Of a DNA stretch of 64,000 bases, positions 11,288-22,230 are shown in pieces. Location: the NCBI GenBank assembly GCA_001599595.1, contig BCHH01000004.1, forward strand, positions 2,888,920-2,952,919, given 5' to 3'. The DNA comes from Beverwykella pulmonaria (Eukaryota; Ascomycota; Dothideomycetes; Pleosporales; Melanommataceae). The position numbers and the translations under genes were made by a program. The stretch's first letter is position 1; each line of letters opens with the position of its first letter. Under the pieces are notes generated by a model, which searched no databases, was not told the origin of the DNA, and was given only the letters and a program-made list of their open reading frames with translations.

Positions 11288-11818
11288 ATGATACGTAGCT
11301 ATGCCACTGTAGCTGCTAAAGCGTCCTCCCGCCTCCGCATGCGAGGAAAGGCGCCCCTGGGCCTGGACCACGTCTGTCCCAACTCCCACGAGGAAGCATT
11401 GCAATGTGCTGAAAACGGTCGTAGTTCATTCAGAGACAGCGTGCATTAGTATTGTGGAGAGACATACTAAGGAGCACGGCAGGTTGTGCTAATATGATTT
11501 CGCCTATTCCTGTCTATCAACATTGACTCTTTTCAGGCATCCCCGACGCTGCCACGAGGAACGATATGCGCCAGTTCGCGAGAAGGGAGTTCGAGCAGCA
11601 CAGAAATGTCACAGACCTTGTAAGTCTGCTTCAGTCTTGTCCCTGCTCGTCTAAATGGGTTGATTTACTCGAACAGGGCCACATTCGGTATTTGATATCG
11701 GTATGCTGCAGAGTCGTTGAGATTATCTGTTGTCGTACTAATACTTCTTGAAAAGCACGGCAAGACACAGTTCGACGCGATGAAAAACTCATTGGTCAAC
11801 TCAGGAGTACTGAGCTGA
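11288..11818 (+). CDS. LYR-family mitochondrial protein (LYRM2-like)
   Basis: Exons 11288-11417, 11537-11619, 11677-11700 and 11756-11818. Conserved sequence GIPDAATRNDMRQFARREFEQHRNVTDL, then GHIRYLIS and HGKTQFDAMKNS, matches the C-terminal half of LYRM2-like proteins, small mitochondrial factors that bind the acyl carrier protein and help assemble respiratory complexes. The N-terminus (MIRSYATVAAKASSRLRMRG) looks like a matrix-targeting sequence. Odd points: exon 3 is only 24 nt; the first intron has a weak donor (GTCGTA), chosen because it joins the frames exactly; and the stretch where Leu-Tyr-Arg is expected reads HEEALQCAENG, so the LYR triad itself is not visible. Either exon 1 carries a small indel or the true exon 1/intron 1 boundary differs. 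Another in-frame ATG lies at 11240. Confidence 0.7.
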
Positions 11819-12477
11819 GATCCCATGCCCATGAAACAGCACTTCAACATCTCTTTCCGCCCAAATCTACAACATGGTATATCCGAAGACAGCATATCCT
11901 GACGGCAGATGATTGGTATGGCATGCGAATAAAGTCTTAGGCAAACTCGTTGGAAATGTGAAATCGCACGCGTCTCTGGTGTCAGTATATTCGGGTCAAA
12001 AACTAGACTACGAAAACCCAAACAAAAAGTCTCTCAACGTTCGATATACCATAATTACGACGTCATCTCTTTTGGAATTTTATGTGCTCCAAAGGCTGAA
12101 ATGGCCGAAAGTTTCTTGTCGAATTTGCGTGTTCACTGTTCACTTCTGCGATTCGTTACTTCGGTCAGCGCCTGTATCACTCAAAGCCACCTCAACCTCC
12201 GCAGCCACACCCTCGCAATCCCACCCCACACTCCTCGAGCCTGCATTCGGACAGCGAGAGCATAAACTCTCAAGCGCCCCCCTCGATGCCATTCACGGCC
12301 TTGTTTCTCTCCTTTTGATTGACTAACCTGCACGCGGCCGTTTTTGTGAGACTGCCCCGCGTTCCCGTTGACCACCTCTCCGCAGCAATTGCGCCCAACG
12401 CCGCCGCTCCGAATCAACGTCTGTCCAGGCCGCTCACGGGACCACGCGATTTGCCTCGAATTCTTCGCGTCATCTCG
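11819..12477. other. Intergenic
   Basis: Space between the LYR-family gene and the FMO gene. A frame open into the FMO gene starts near 12319 but lacks an ATG before 12478. No gene recognised. Confidence 0.5.
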
Positions 12478-14814
12478 ATGAAATCCGTCTTAGTCGTGGG
12501 CGCTGGTCCAGCCGGGCTTGTCGCCGCCAAAACGCTTCTCCAACATGGCCGTGGAAAACACTACAGGGTCACCGTCTTCGAAGCTGCCGAGCGTGTGGGA
12601 GGAATGTGGAGGGCTACACCGGACGAAAAAGGCGAGAAGTGTAGCCCGCATATGCGAACCAACCTCTCGCGGTTCACGGTTGCCTTCTCAGACCTGTCTT
12701 GGCAATCCGTCAATCTCGATAACACGGAGGACAAGGAGAACGCGACGACTGCTCGACCTCCCCCACCAATGTTTCCGAAGGCCTGGCAAGTCGGGAGGTA
12801 CCTTGAGGAGTATGCGGACAAGTACATCCCCAACGGCACCATCATTTGTAACCGAGAAGTGACCGCGGTCGATATCGTGGAGTCAGAACCACGGAAGTGG
12901 AAAGTCTCCTCTCTTGATAAGGTCTCCCAAACTACGCACAAAAATGAGTTCGACTATCTCCTCGTCGCAAGCGGGTTCTTTGGTCGACCGTATAACACCG
13001 TGGGTAATGGGGCTGAGGATGACACGCCAGTCTGCGCGAAGTTGCGGCATTCCTCAGAATTCCGGGACGTCTCATCATTGAGTGCAACTCCAGGCAACAT
13101 AGTCGTTATTGGTGGCGGCATCAGTGGATCAGAAGCTGCCGCTGCAGCTGCTTTCCAGATCTCCAACGCGAAGTATGCGCCGGGGCCCAAGCCTGCTTGG
13201 GCCAACAGCAAAATTATACACATCATCAACCGGCCCTTCTATTGCATACCTCGCTACCTTCCACAAGAGCCGTACAACCTCGCGAAGCAGGATTTCAATC
13301 TCGCGCCGCACTTTCTTCCATTGGATCTTGTTCTGTACAATCTCTCCAGGAGAGGCGAGGGCGATATTTATGCTTCGAATGGCAGGGTTCCATCAGAAAA
13401 GGCCAAGAGGAGTCATCACTTCATTCGATCTTGCATCGGCGGCGACCAACGCGATCTTGGCAGCTCAGAATTAGTCTACAGACAAGAACATATTCAGTAT
13501 CCATCATACACGGGCATCTCGGACATGTACTCTGAGTTCGTGAGAAGCGGGCTTATCATTCCAAAGCATGGCCGCGCCGTGAAAATTGGTCAACAAGTTG
13601 GAGAAGAGAACGATGAGCACAACACTAATCTCTTAGAAGTCGATGTGATGCCCAAAGCTCCGTGGTGTAGAGTCTCTGAAAAGGTAAGATCGAAATCCCA
13701 TTAGATAATACAACTAGTGAACTGTTTATAGGAGGGCCAGCGCTACCAAATTGAAGACGTCGTTAGTGTCATTGAGGCAACTGGCTTCCAAACGGCCCTT
13801 AATTTCTTGTCGGACAAAATCAAGAAAGATCTCCGATTCGATGCGGATTGCTGCCGGCTCCCTCTGATTCTTGGGAAAGGATCTGTCTTCAGTGCGGGGG
13901 ACAATTTCAAGAAAGAGATTGCTTTCGTAGGGTACTACGAAGGCCCGTACTGGAGTGTGATGGAAGCCCAAGCGCATTTAGTGGCCGAAACATGGGCTTC
14001 ACAAACTGGCGCAATGACTGGAGATTCGGATCTCTTTTCTCCTTCTGATCAGTTATCGCTGCGCGAAAGCATCAAGGCACGCGAACTCGATGTACCTCAA
14101 TTCTGGATGTCCGATTATGTCGGCCTTGTTGAAGAGATTTCCCGTCAAGCAGGGATTAAGCGAAATGATGCCGGGTTCCTAGGTCAATTTGGTCCTGCAT
14201 TTCCAGCTCGATATGCTGGCCTCACTTGCGACATGAAAGAGGCCGAGAAGGCTTTGCAAGAGGCTAGAGATGTTCTCCGAGACTCGAACGAAAAAGGGCG
14301 TTTCGTGGCGGCTGCCACCTTCCGAGGCATGCAGGGTATTTGGACACTGGAACGAAAGATCGATTCACGACTCGCTTCAATGCCAGGGGGAACATACAAG
14401 GGCATCGCACATTTCCACCCTCGAATCCCAACAAATCCTGCGTACTCGGCCGAATACCTCTACATCGAGGAAGGAACATTGAAGATGGACAACGGGTATT
14501 CGTTTCCCGCGACTCGGCGTTACGTATACCGATATAATGAGACCGCTGATGCCATCACCGCGTGGTTCACTTCCGACGATGGTGAGAGCGTAGGGAACTT
14601 TTTCAATAAGTGGGAGTTCCACAAGCCCGAGGATGCCGACCGTGGCTGGGTCGCCAAGGGAAGCCATTGGTGTAGCCCAGACACCTACAAAAACATTTGT
14701 GAGTTCCGCTTCAGGGGTGCAGCCTTAGAGACGTTTGGAATTATCTATGAGGCGACTGGCCCAAATAAAGACTACACCCACGAGAGCTGGTATCGGAGGA
14801 CCGCAAAGATTTAG
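12478..14814 (+). CDS. FAD/NAD(P)-dependent oxidoreductase fused to a C-terminal DUF6314 domain
   Basis: Two exons, 12478-13683 and 13732-14814 (intron GTAAGA...TATAG), giving about 762 residues. The ATG at 12478 is immediately followed by the FAD-binding Rossmann motif (MKSVLVVGAGPAGLVAAK); a second dinucleotide site is NIVVIGGGISGSEAA. FMO-like features include RVGGMWRA and, in exon 2, the ATGFQ motif. From about residue 610 a separate domain begins with FRGMQGIWTLERKIDS and has the alternating strands YLYIEEGTLKMDNGY, RRYVYRYNE and HWCSPDTYKN, which I read as DUF6314, a lipocalin-like fold of unknown function. The enzyme would oxidise a small substrate using NADPH and O2; the fused domain might bind that substrate or product (inference). 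It appears intact. Substrate unknown. Confidence 0.8.
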
Positions 14815-16519
14815 AGCGCCGCGCAGAATACTGCTTTGTCGATTCGAATGAAGTAGAAGGGCCTTCATAGGAGAGCGATGCAGAAAGGAAAGGAATATGA
14901 GCGAGCTGAGGGAGCCCTGAACATCAATCTACTACTGTGTACCAACACGCGGCGATCCTGCAAATTCCTAAAGTGGCTTCGATCAATAGCTAACTGCAGT
15001 CTCACATTCTGCCTGAATCACAAGTACTCTCGTCAACCACGACAGTGCCTATGAACACTGCTTTAGTCATGGATCTATCTGGTCACACTCACCTTACTTT
15101 GTCAATCATTACTGTAATTATCTCTTGGCGCATCTCTTCATGTTTCTTACTGCCCGTGCGTTTGAATGGGCAGGTTCAAAGATATGTAGCTATGTAACTG
15201 TATGCTCCGTTCCTCCCCTTTGGCCGACGAGTGCTTTACATCCGATCCTCTCTATCTGCACGACCACCTACGAATACTATATCTCACCTGTTATGCGTTC
15301 TGATAAAATGTAGTGGGGTTTTCTTAGGCATTGCTTCCAACTACGGGCTACGGATGATTCAATGCTATCCACATGGAAGTGCGATGCACCTAGTCAGCTA
15401 AGTTATATATGCAGGCTGATGGTTAATGACGACATAGGCTCCACCCAATCCGTGCCCTCTAACCAGCAAGACATGTCTATATAAGTCTCACTTGCGTCAC
15501 ATTTGCGCCAGAACTTCGTTACAGCCTAATGAAACATTTTCCAAGAGAAGGAAATAAGATCCCTTGAGTGCTTTTCTGAGTACTACGACTCCCTTGCGGC
15601 TACGCAATCTCCCCACGAGATATTTGATATATGGGCTATTCTCGGCTGGTGTATATGAAGAACGTAGGAAATGAGCGGGCAATCAGCGCTTAGACACTTG
15701 TGGAGACTGTTTTGGAATTCCATGCGTCTACTTGCAAAAAAATAGAATCTGAACTGCAGAGTATGCTCTGGATGAGCAAGAACAAATGGGAAGTTTATGG
15801 CAGATTATTAACTACTGTAGATCTCCTTAGCTGAGTCGTAGCTCCGACGGTTGCATCACAGCAATACCACCCTATCGCCTATTCCTTGCCTAATAGACCA
15901 GCATTTAGGAATATCCAAGATAGCCACCTTGCGTCTACCGCAACCCAATTTGGGATTCTTGGTTAGCTCGCGTCACCCAGCGGAATGTGACTCGGGAACC
16001 ACACACGAGGTCTGCCTCCTTCGATTTCTCGCTCAACGCTGATCACACCAACAGCATCCCACTGCTCCACGGCGATACCTTCCAGAAGCAGTTCTCGCAG
16101 CTAGTTACCTACTCTTCCCGTTGTACATCAGTGCACGGTCACCATATCACAGCGCAAGTTTTACATGTCAGCAGTAGAGGACTATTGTTAGTGATTCGGA
16201 TCTCGTATTGTCGATGTTGATATCACTCGGTGGGAATAGGATGAGTGTGATAAGCCTGGGGCGCGGGATTTTCAGTCAAAAACTACTACTTAAGAGAGGG
16301 CCGAAGCTCTTCCCGTTGATGGTCTCCACCATTATCTAAATTTTTCAACTCCGTCGACTGCAATTCTAAGATCTGATTACCTATTTTGGAATATAACCCT
16401 TTTTTGGTCGTCACCTAACCAGGACTGCGGAAACATCATCAGACACTCCAACTACCAACTGATACTGTACGCTGTCTAAATCTCTCCAATACTGGTCGAA
16501 CGCAGTGCTACTTGTGAAG
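14815..16519. other. Gene-free stretch
   Basis: About 1.7 kb with many stops in all frames and no recognisable domain, RNA gene or structured repeat. Confidence 0.5.
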
Positions 16520-17329
16520 ATGAGGACTACGTACTGGCTACCTGCTGCTTTCTCAATCTTAGCTGTTGCAGGACCTGTATTAACGGGGTGTCCAAGGCCC
16601 ACATGCTATCAAGCCGTGAATGACTGCAATGTTAGCTTTGGCGGGTACGCATCTCCACTCAGTTTCCAACCATAACATATTCGCCCTCATACCTCCTCTC
16701 TATCAATAGCTTCCATCCTACAACTTCTCTTATTAAAATTCTTTTCCCTTATTCAATTCCACTTCTCGTATTCACATCCTTTTGTATGGCCCTACTAATA
16801 CATCACAGCTGCTGGGATGGATGCTCCGAAACACCCACTTTCACCAAAAACTTCTGCTCCGTGACGCCAACACCCACTCTTGAAACAAACATCCCTGCAT
16901 CAGCTACAGTTAACACAACGACTGAGCTAATAATTACACCAGCGCCAACACCAGAGGACCCGGAGCCCTGGTGTCCCATGATATGTGTGGATGAGTTCAC
17001 TAAGTGCGGGAATGAGACAATACTTTATGGCGGGTAAGCTATTCACAAAGTATTTCCTGCTAGGGTCTTTTGTTACTCATCATTCATCTAATCTCGCCTA
17101 AACTGCTGCAGCAGAATATCTAAAACCAACTCCTCTAACTCTAAATAACCATTTTTAACATCAAATTAGCTGTTACGACTCCTGCAAAACAACAACGTTC
17201 ACTCCACCGCCCTGCGCTCACACACATATCACCTGGATTAGTACAAGAACAACGGCCTGGAAACCGAAGAAGACGAGAGGACAGTGTACGGCGTCACAGA
17301 GTTTTATGTGTCCGCCGTCTTGGTGGTGA
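16520..17329 (+). CDS. Small Cys-rich secreted protein with a repeated motif
   Basis: Three exons: 16520-16644, 16809-17033, 17170-17329; both introns are phase 2 and both cut right after GG in a Gly-Gly-Cys. Product about 169 residues with a signal peptide (MRTTYWLPAAFSILAVAGPV). Two copies of a motif are visible: CPRPTCYQAVNDC...FGGCWDGC (exons 1-2) and CPMICVDEFTKCG...YGGCYDSC (exons 2-3), consensus CP-x-C-x(4,5)-F/N-x-x-C...GGC-x-D-x-C. The identical splice position inside both copies indicates an exon-level duplication. They are separated by a Thr/Pro/Glu linker. Size, signal and paired cysteines fit a secreted effector or adhesin-like protein; function unknown. Confidence 0.65.
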
Positions 17330-18492
17330 TTACTAGAAGTGATCAATTCGTCTCGTAGGATAGTGAAAAACCTAAAGATGAATTTGTAGAAGGTGTTTAG
17401 TAGACTTTTATCAAACTTCATGTGGTTCCAGCTCTGCGTGTTGGTGTTGGCTGTTTATTTCTTTCCGTTGCTATAATTTTGCGATAATTCCTTTGTAGTC
17501 CATTTTCCAGACCCTTAGTTATAAATAACAAGGCGGTGGAATCAACAGGATTTGAAGTATATGTATGAGTATACGATCTCTTCTGAGACAATTATCATCT
17601 TTCAATATTTATGGTTGAGTCTTAGGACTAAAAGTTGTAACGGTTTAGACTTTACCAGATATAGCTGCTCTTACTTCATCTGTCCCAGAACAACGCAGTC
17701 GCCATATAATCATTGTTGCCCATTAGAAAACCTGTAAGCAGAAGTGTCCAGGAAAGAGTATCAAGATGTGTATTCGGTGTAATGTATATACAGCTGATAT
17801 ATATTGTAAGGGTTTTCTGATGGGGACAATTCTGGGACAGATCAAGTCAGAGTAGCTTATACGCTGTCTGACCAAGATCAATTAGCAACATCTGGACAAG
17901 CTTAAACCGTTACATATATTGCGGTGGAGGAAAGGTGCGTGATATAGAAATATCACACGGGGGTAGGAGGGCGACTCGCAGCCACCCTGAGGGCGTCGCA
18001 TACCGTGTTCAGGTCGGGGGTGTGCTGTACTTTCAGGATGAAGGGCAGCGTGCCGTGGGCGATGGTCTTCACAAGGTCTGCCGGCACGGGCTGGCTGTTA
18101 GTGCGTTCGATACAGCGCAGTGTGTTATGAAGGTAACTGCTGAGGCGTGTAGCGTGCTCGCGGGTTGCGGTCGGCCATGTTGACTCCTGAGGCCATGATG
18201 TTGCCATAGCGCCTCAGGCACACTGGGCGATGCGCCCAGGTGCTGGCTAGTTGAATTGGCGTCGGGAACGAACGTTTACGTGCGATATATTGCGGTGATT
18301 CCAAAAATTTGGGATCTCGCTGTTGTCGTGTTTTCACGCTCTAGGGGGGGTGTTGGAGCCTGGAGAGTTGTCATACAATTACGTTGTTTCGGTTTCGTAG
18401 CGTATATAGTCTCTCCGCCTCACGGCTGCAATCCTCATGCCTTTCCACCACCACGTCCACCACCCGACATCTTTCTAACGCTTAATATCAAG
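17330..18492. other. Intergenic with LTR fragment
   Basis: Contains the LTR-like piece at 17733-17808. A GC-richer block near 17935-18250 is open on both strands but lacks recognisable domains; it could be old transposon coding sequence. Confidence 0.4.
17733..17808 (-). mobile_element. Truncated LTR fragment, same family as 48149-48280 and 51987-52119
   Basis: Starts TGTAAGC on the plus strand (the LTR 3' end in reverse) and shares the AAGATGTGTATT ... ACAGCTGATATATAT stretch with the two solo LTRs. The other half and the target duplication are absent. Confidence 0.6.
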
Positions 18493-19446
18493 ATGGCCAC
18501 ATCCCCGCAGGTGTTATTTAAGGATTTACCGGATGCCTCGCAGTTACAAATGGCATTTCACGACTCTACGTGGTTTAAAACTCATGGGCTAACACGCTCT
18601 TTCCCGACTCCCGATCAAGTTAGGGCCCAATGCCCAGCGCCAGATCCCTCTCACTCTCGGCCGGTTGCGAAATTTGAGGAGCTCGATCTCGTTGTCAAGT
18701 TCGGCTATCACGTAACAATTTCTGAGGCAGTGTGCCTTAGAGCTGTCAAGCAACTATTTTCCAACCAAGTTCCAGTTCCAGAAGTGTATGGGTGGATAGT
18801 GGATGACCAACAAGTCTTCCTTTATATGCAACTTATCCGGGGCCCTACTCTCTTAGAACGATGGGGAACAATGAGCTATCAAGACAAAAAACTAGTTTGC
18901 AGTCATCTTCGGTTGATCCTTCAAGCTCTTCGCTTAACCAAGCAAGATCCATTGATGATATTTATTGGTAAGTACCTCTCCTAATTCCTGTCGCTTCTAC
19001 TAACATTAGATGGCTAAGGTCCGTTTTTGAGTGGCCCATCGAAAGATCGAATCTTAGAATTACAACCTTCTCCAGGACCTTGGCTGTCTGCCGCGGGCTT
19101 CCACGACTGGTTATCATGGATATGGCGTCGCCGTGCTCCTGAGCCAAATAAGATTGCAGACCCCTGGAGACAGCTATTGAACGACAATAGTCCTATAGTC
19201 CTCACGCATGGTGACCTACATCAAAGCAACATCATTGTATCAGCGACTAGCCCTGCTTGTGTTCTCGCGATCGTTGATTGGGAACAGTCCGGGTGGTATC
19301 CGAATTATTGGGAATATTGTAAGACAGTGTACACTGTGGCCGAACACGATGATTGGAGAAGCGCTGGATGGATTGATTCGATTCTTACACCTCATCCGAT
19401 TGCCGAAGAAGCTTTCGATTTCTACACGAGGGCGATCGGACCATGA
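18493..19446 (+). CDS. Aminoglycoside phosphotransferase/choline kinase-like (APH) protein
   Basis: Exons 18493-18967 and 19019-19446. It has the APH catalytic loop HGDLHQSNI and the metal-binding IVDWEQSGWYP; upstream VVKFGYHVTISEAVCLR corresponds to the nucleotide-binding lobe. Members phosphorylate small hydroxylated molecules or act as pseudo-kinases; the substrate is unknown in this large fungal group. Two 3' splice sites are possible: the one ending at 19009 would put TAA in frame three codons later, whereas AG at 19017-19018 (after CTAAC and GCTAAG) restores a clean frame (FIG-GPFLSG). I therefore call it intact. The stop codon lies within the first unit of a 44-bp tandem repeat. Confidence 0.75.
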
Positions 19447-19545
19447 AACCCCAAATGGTTTAGCGCGAAATCGATAATAATTTTGTATGAAACACCAAAT
19501 GGTTTAGCGCGAAATCGATAATAATTTTGTATGAAATACCAAATG
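19443..19545 (+). repeat. 44-bp tandem direct repeat at the end of the APH gene
   Basis: Two nearly identical 44-bp units (19443-19486 and 19487-19530, one base different) and the first bases of a third. Each unit begins ATGAAA and contains CAAATGGTTTAGCGCG and ATCGATAATAATTTTGT. The first overlaps the stop codon of the kinase gene, so the duplication involves its 3' end. Confidence 0.85.
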
Positions 19546-20520
19546 ATTGTGCGAACTTCTCAACCCCAATCCCATCCCCGCAAAACCAGCTAGGATCTCG
19601 CGCCAGTTATTTTCGCGCCATAGATCCTACCTCCCCACCCACGAACCCAGCGGCGCCCCGGGGCAGCCCTCAAAGAAACGTTGGTGGGCCTGCTTCTACA
19701 ACTTCTTCACCACTCAACGGTGCGGCGCCGAACCCAATCAATACGGTGATTTCTTCACAGCGAAGCTCGAGCACGACATTGCATCCGCGCACTGGCTGCT
19801 GCACGTTTTCCAGTGCATGGTCTGGGTCGCCATCTTCGGTGTCTACATGTGGCAGAAGTGGATGTCGCACCACAAGCTTTCCTTCGACTGCCACGAGTTG
19901 AAAACGTAGCTTAATATTAATCCTGCCGCTACCTTCTCACTCAATTTCACTGCAGGAGCCGCCCAGGCCAGTCTCGACATCCCCTCTGACGTCGTAATTC
20001 CACCTCAGTTCGTTGCCAGTCATGGGCGTATGAATTCTTCGTTGTCCATTCTCACTCCTACCGTGCCCGAGACCGCGCTGTTTGATACTTTTATTGCACG
20101 TTGGGTTATTGGAATTGCGTGTGTGAGATTCGCGAATATGGTTGAGGTTTTCATGTATATGTGTTTGGGAAGGTGTCACGGAAGTCTGGCACATATGGGA
20201 ATCGGACATTATTGATAAGAGTGTTTTCGGGGCTTGTCGCGGCCATGGTGGGGAGTGCGGCGATTATGAAGTCGTCGGGGGTTGTGCTGGGGTTCAGTGG
20301 ATCATAGTGGGGGAAGGGACCGGGTCTAGAGATATGATAAGAGGTGAGTGGTGTATTTCAGTGAGAGCAAGATTGGAAGAGAGATTAGTTTGGGGGGATT
20401 TGACTTGAGTAAGGTTCTTGTTAAACAGCAACATGGTGGGGATCGCATTGTTAAGTGGGTATCATAGTATCTACAGATTTGTCATACAATATATATACAA
20501 AGACAGAATTCTATCCCTGC
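19546..20520. other. No confident gene
   Basis: A frame from 19547 to 19909 has a possible membrane helix (WLLHVFQCMVWVAIFGVYMW) but no ATG near its beginning and no family match; another open frame lies at 20030-20215. They may be parts of a decayed gene. Confidence 0.3.
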
Positions 20521-22230
20521 TCAATTCTTCGACTTCCTCAGCGTGCTCGGATGCGTGGGCGGCCCATCGCGCCCCACACTCTTCAAATCCTTTAGTATGA
20601 TCCTCAAATGGTTCTCCCGATTCTCATTTCCCTGCCACTTGACTGCCTGGCTATAGTACATCATATCCCATGCATCGTCCGTCATATTCTGCAGCAGCGT
20701 CGGTAGACTCCTCGCCTTTATATAGCTCCTCCACAGAATCCGCCTTACCCCGTCATTTGAACAGCAGTACGCAATCTTGAGGGCTTGGTTGAGGGAGCGG
20801 AGCGCAGGGGAGACGGAAAAGGGGGGGACGAGGTTGATGCGGAGACGGCGAAGTGCAGCGATGTGCTCGGGGTCGTTTTCGGCAATTTTTAGGCGCGCAG
20901 CGAGGGTGGTGGTTTCGGAGTCAGAGAGCGTGAGCGGGTCGGGTGGGGACTCGATGTCGGGGTTTGTAAGGGAGGGTTTTTGCGACTTGATGACGCGGGC
21001 TATGTATGCGAGTTTGTCTATTAAATTTGGGTCCTTCATTATCTCGTCCACTTTGGCCTCGAGGTCCGGGTCTGTGAATTCGCTGTCTGAGGAGGGGGTT
21101 GGGGGTGGAGGATTGTCTCGGATTTTGTTTATCTCGTTGACGAGGTAGTCGAAGTCGAGTTCTTTGTCTTCTTCTTCCGGGGACTCGTTGGCTGTAGGGT
21201 CTTCTTGCATGAGGGCGTCAATTTCGGAGGTGATTGCTTTGCTTTTTTCGTCGTTCATGGCGCCGAGGAGCTCGCGCATTTGGATCAGGAGGTCCTCCAT
21301 GTTCTCAGGCACGTTGGGGTTGGCCTCGTCCAGGTCCATGGCTTCTGCTTCGGCGTCGAGCATGGCTTCTAGTTTGTGCATTTCCTCGGTGACGCCACCG
21401 CCCTCCTCTTGGTCTTGCTCTGCTTTCCACTTGGCGAGCTTGGCCATGTATATCTCGTTACCCTCGAGTTTCTTCTCCAGATCTTCCATCGCAGCCACGA
21501 AGTCGGGCGTATCCAGGTCCCCACTTTCAGGTAGCTTGCCCCGCACCTTTCGCACATCCTGCTGGAACTCGACCAGATCCGGATCCTCAAGCAACTCTTG
21601 CAGTGCCCCATCAACCGCCATCTTCGACATAGCGGCCAACTCCTTCTCAGTGGGCTCCAACATCTCCGCTGCCTGCCTCTCGATCTCCGCCTTCTCTTCT
21701 TTGGTCTTGATCGTCGCCTTAATCGCCTGCAGCGCTTCCGTCAGATCCGCAAAATTCGGATTTGCAATCAAATCATCCATCAACCGCTTATTCAGCTCCG
21801 CATCGTCGTAATTCGGATTTCTATCTCTCTCCTCCATCATGGCGGCAGTCTTCTGATGCTTCTCCAAATCAGCGCGCGTCGCGATCTGCGAAATCATCCG
21901 CATAGGTTTGCCGGGTTTATCCAAATCTTGCTCCCACCACGATATCTCAGGCATCCCTATTTCGTCCATTGTGTCGGTAGGGAGAGGTTCTCGGTTCGAC
22001 CATTGCGCAGCTTGCTCGGCCTTGAATTCCTCGCGGGCTTTGGATAGAATGCGGTGAGAGAGGGCTTTGGTTAGCCGTGCCTCGCGGTCTTCTTGGTTGA
22101 CCTGTGGCTTGGCGAGTTTTCGTTTACTGCGGGTGAACTGCACGGGGAGGTGGGGACATCGTGAGGCCAGGGGGTGGGCAAGCGCGCGCAGGACGGCGTG
22201 GGAGGGTACGTAGGGCCGTAGAGGTGGCAT
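20521..22230 (-). CDS. Large acidic, helical protein, probably mitochondrial; function unknown
   Basis: Single exon, 569 residues, ATG at 22230. The N-terminus (MPPLRPYVPSHAVLRALAHP) is rich in Arg, Ala and Pro without acids, like a mitochondrial presequence. The middle is very acidic with heptad-like helical segments (MEDLEKKLEGNEIYMAKLAKW), then a Pro/Ser/Asp linker. The C-terminal part is the most globular: SPALRSLNQALKIAYCCSN, GVRRILWRSYIKA, DDAWDMMYYSQAVKW, HLRIILKDLKSVG. Two Trp/Tyr-rich helices near the end and the general layout recall Pezizomycotina-specific mitochondrial translation or RNA-processing factors, but I do not recognise the family and make no functional claim. Long frames on the opposite strand are shadows. 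Confidence 0.75.
   Translation of the reverse strand: MPPLRPYVPSHAVLRALAHPLASRCPHLPVQFTRSKRKLAKPQVNQEDREARLTKALSHRILSKAREEFKAEQAAQWSNREPLPTDTMDEIGMPEISWWEQDLDKPGKPMRMISQIATRADLEKHQKTAAMMEERDRNPNYDDAELNKRLMDDLIANPNFADLTEALQAIKATIKTKEEKAEIERQAAEMLEPTEKELAAMSKMAVDGALQELLEDPDLVEFQQDVRKVRGKLPESGDLDTPDFVAAMEDLEKKLEGNEIYMAKLAKWKAEQDQEEGGGVTEEMHKLEAMLDAEAEAMDLDEANPNVPENMEDLLIQMRELLGAMNDEKSKAITSEIDALMQEDPTANESPEEEDKELDFDYLVNEINKIRDNPPPPTPSSDSEFTDPDLEAKVDEIMKDPNLIDKLAYIARVIKSQKPSLTNPDIESPPDPLTLSDSETTTLAARLKIAENDPEHIAALRRLRINLVPPFSVSPALRSLNQALKIAYCCSNDGVRRILWRSYIKARSLPTLLQNMTDDAWDMMYYSQAVKWQGNENRENHLRIILKDLKSVGRDGPPTHPSTLRKSKN

Noticed and set aside
12319..12477. Longer N-terminus for the FMO protein
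   Set aside because: No ATG before 12478 and the Rossmann motif starts right after that ATG.
19010..19018. Nonsense mutation in the APH gene
   Set aside because: A second acceptor AG removes the TAA and restores the frame, so no mutation is needed.
20777..21811. Ser-rich plus-strand frames
   Set aside because: Shadows of the acidic minus-strand gene (GAR codons read as Ser/Leu on the other strand).
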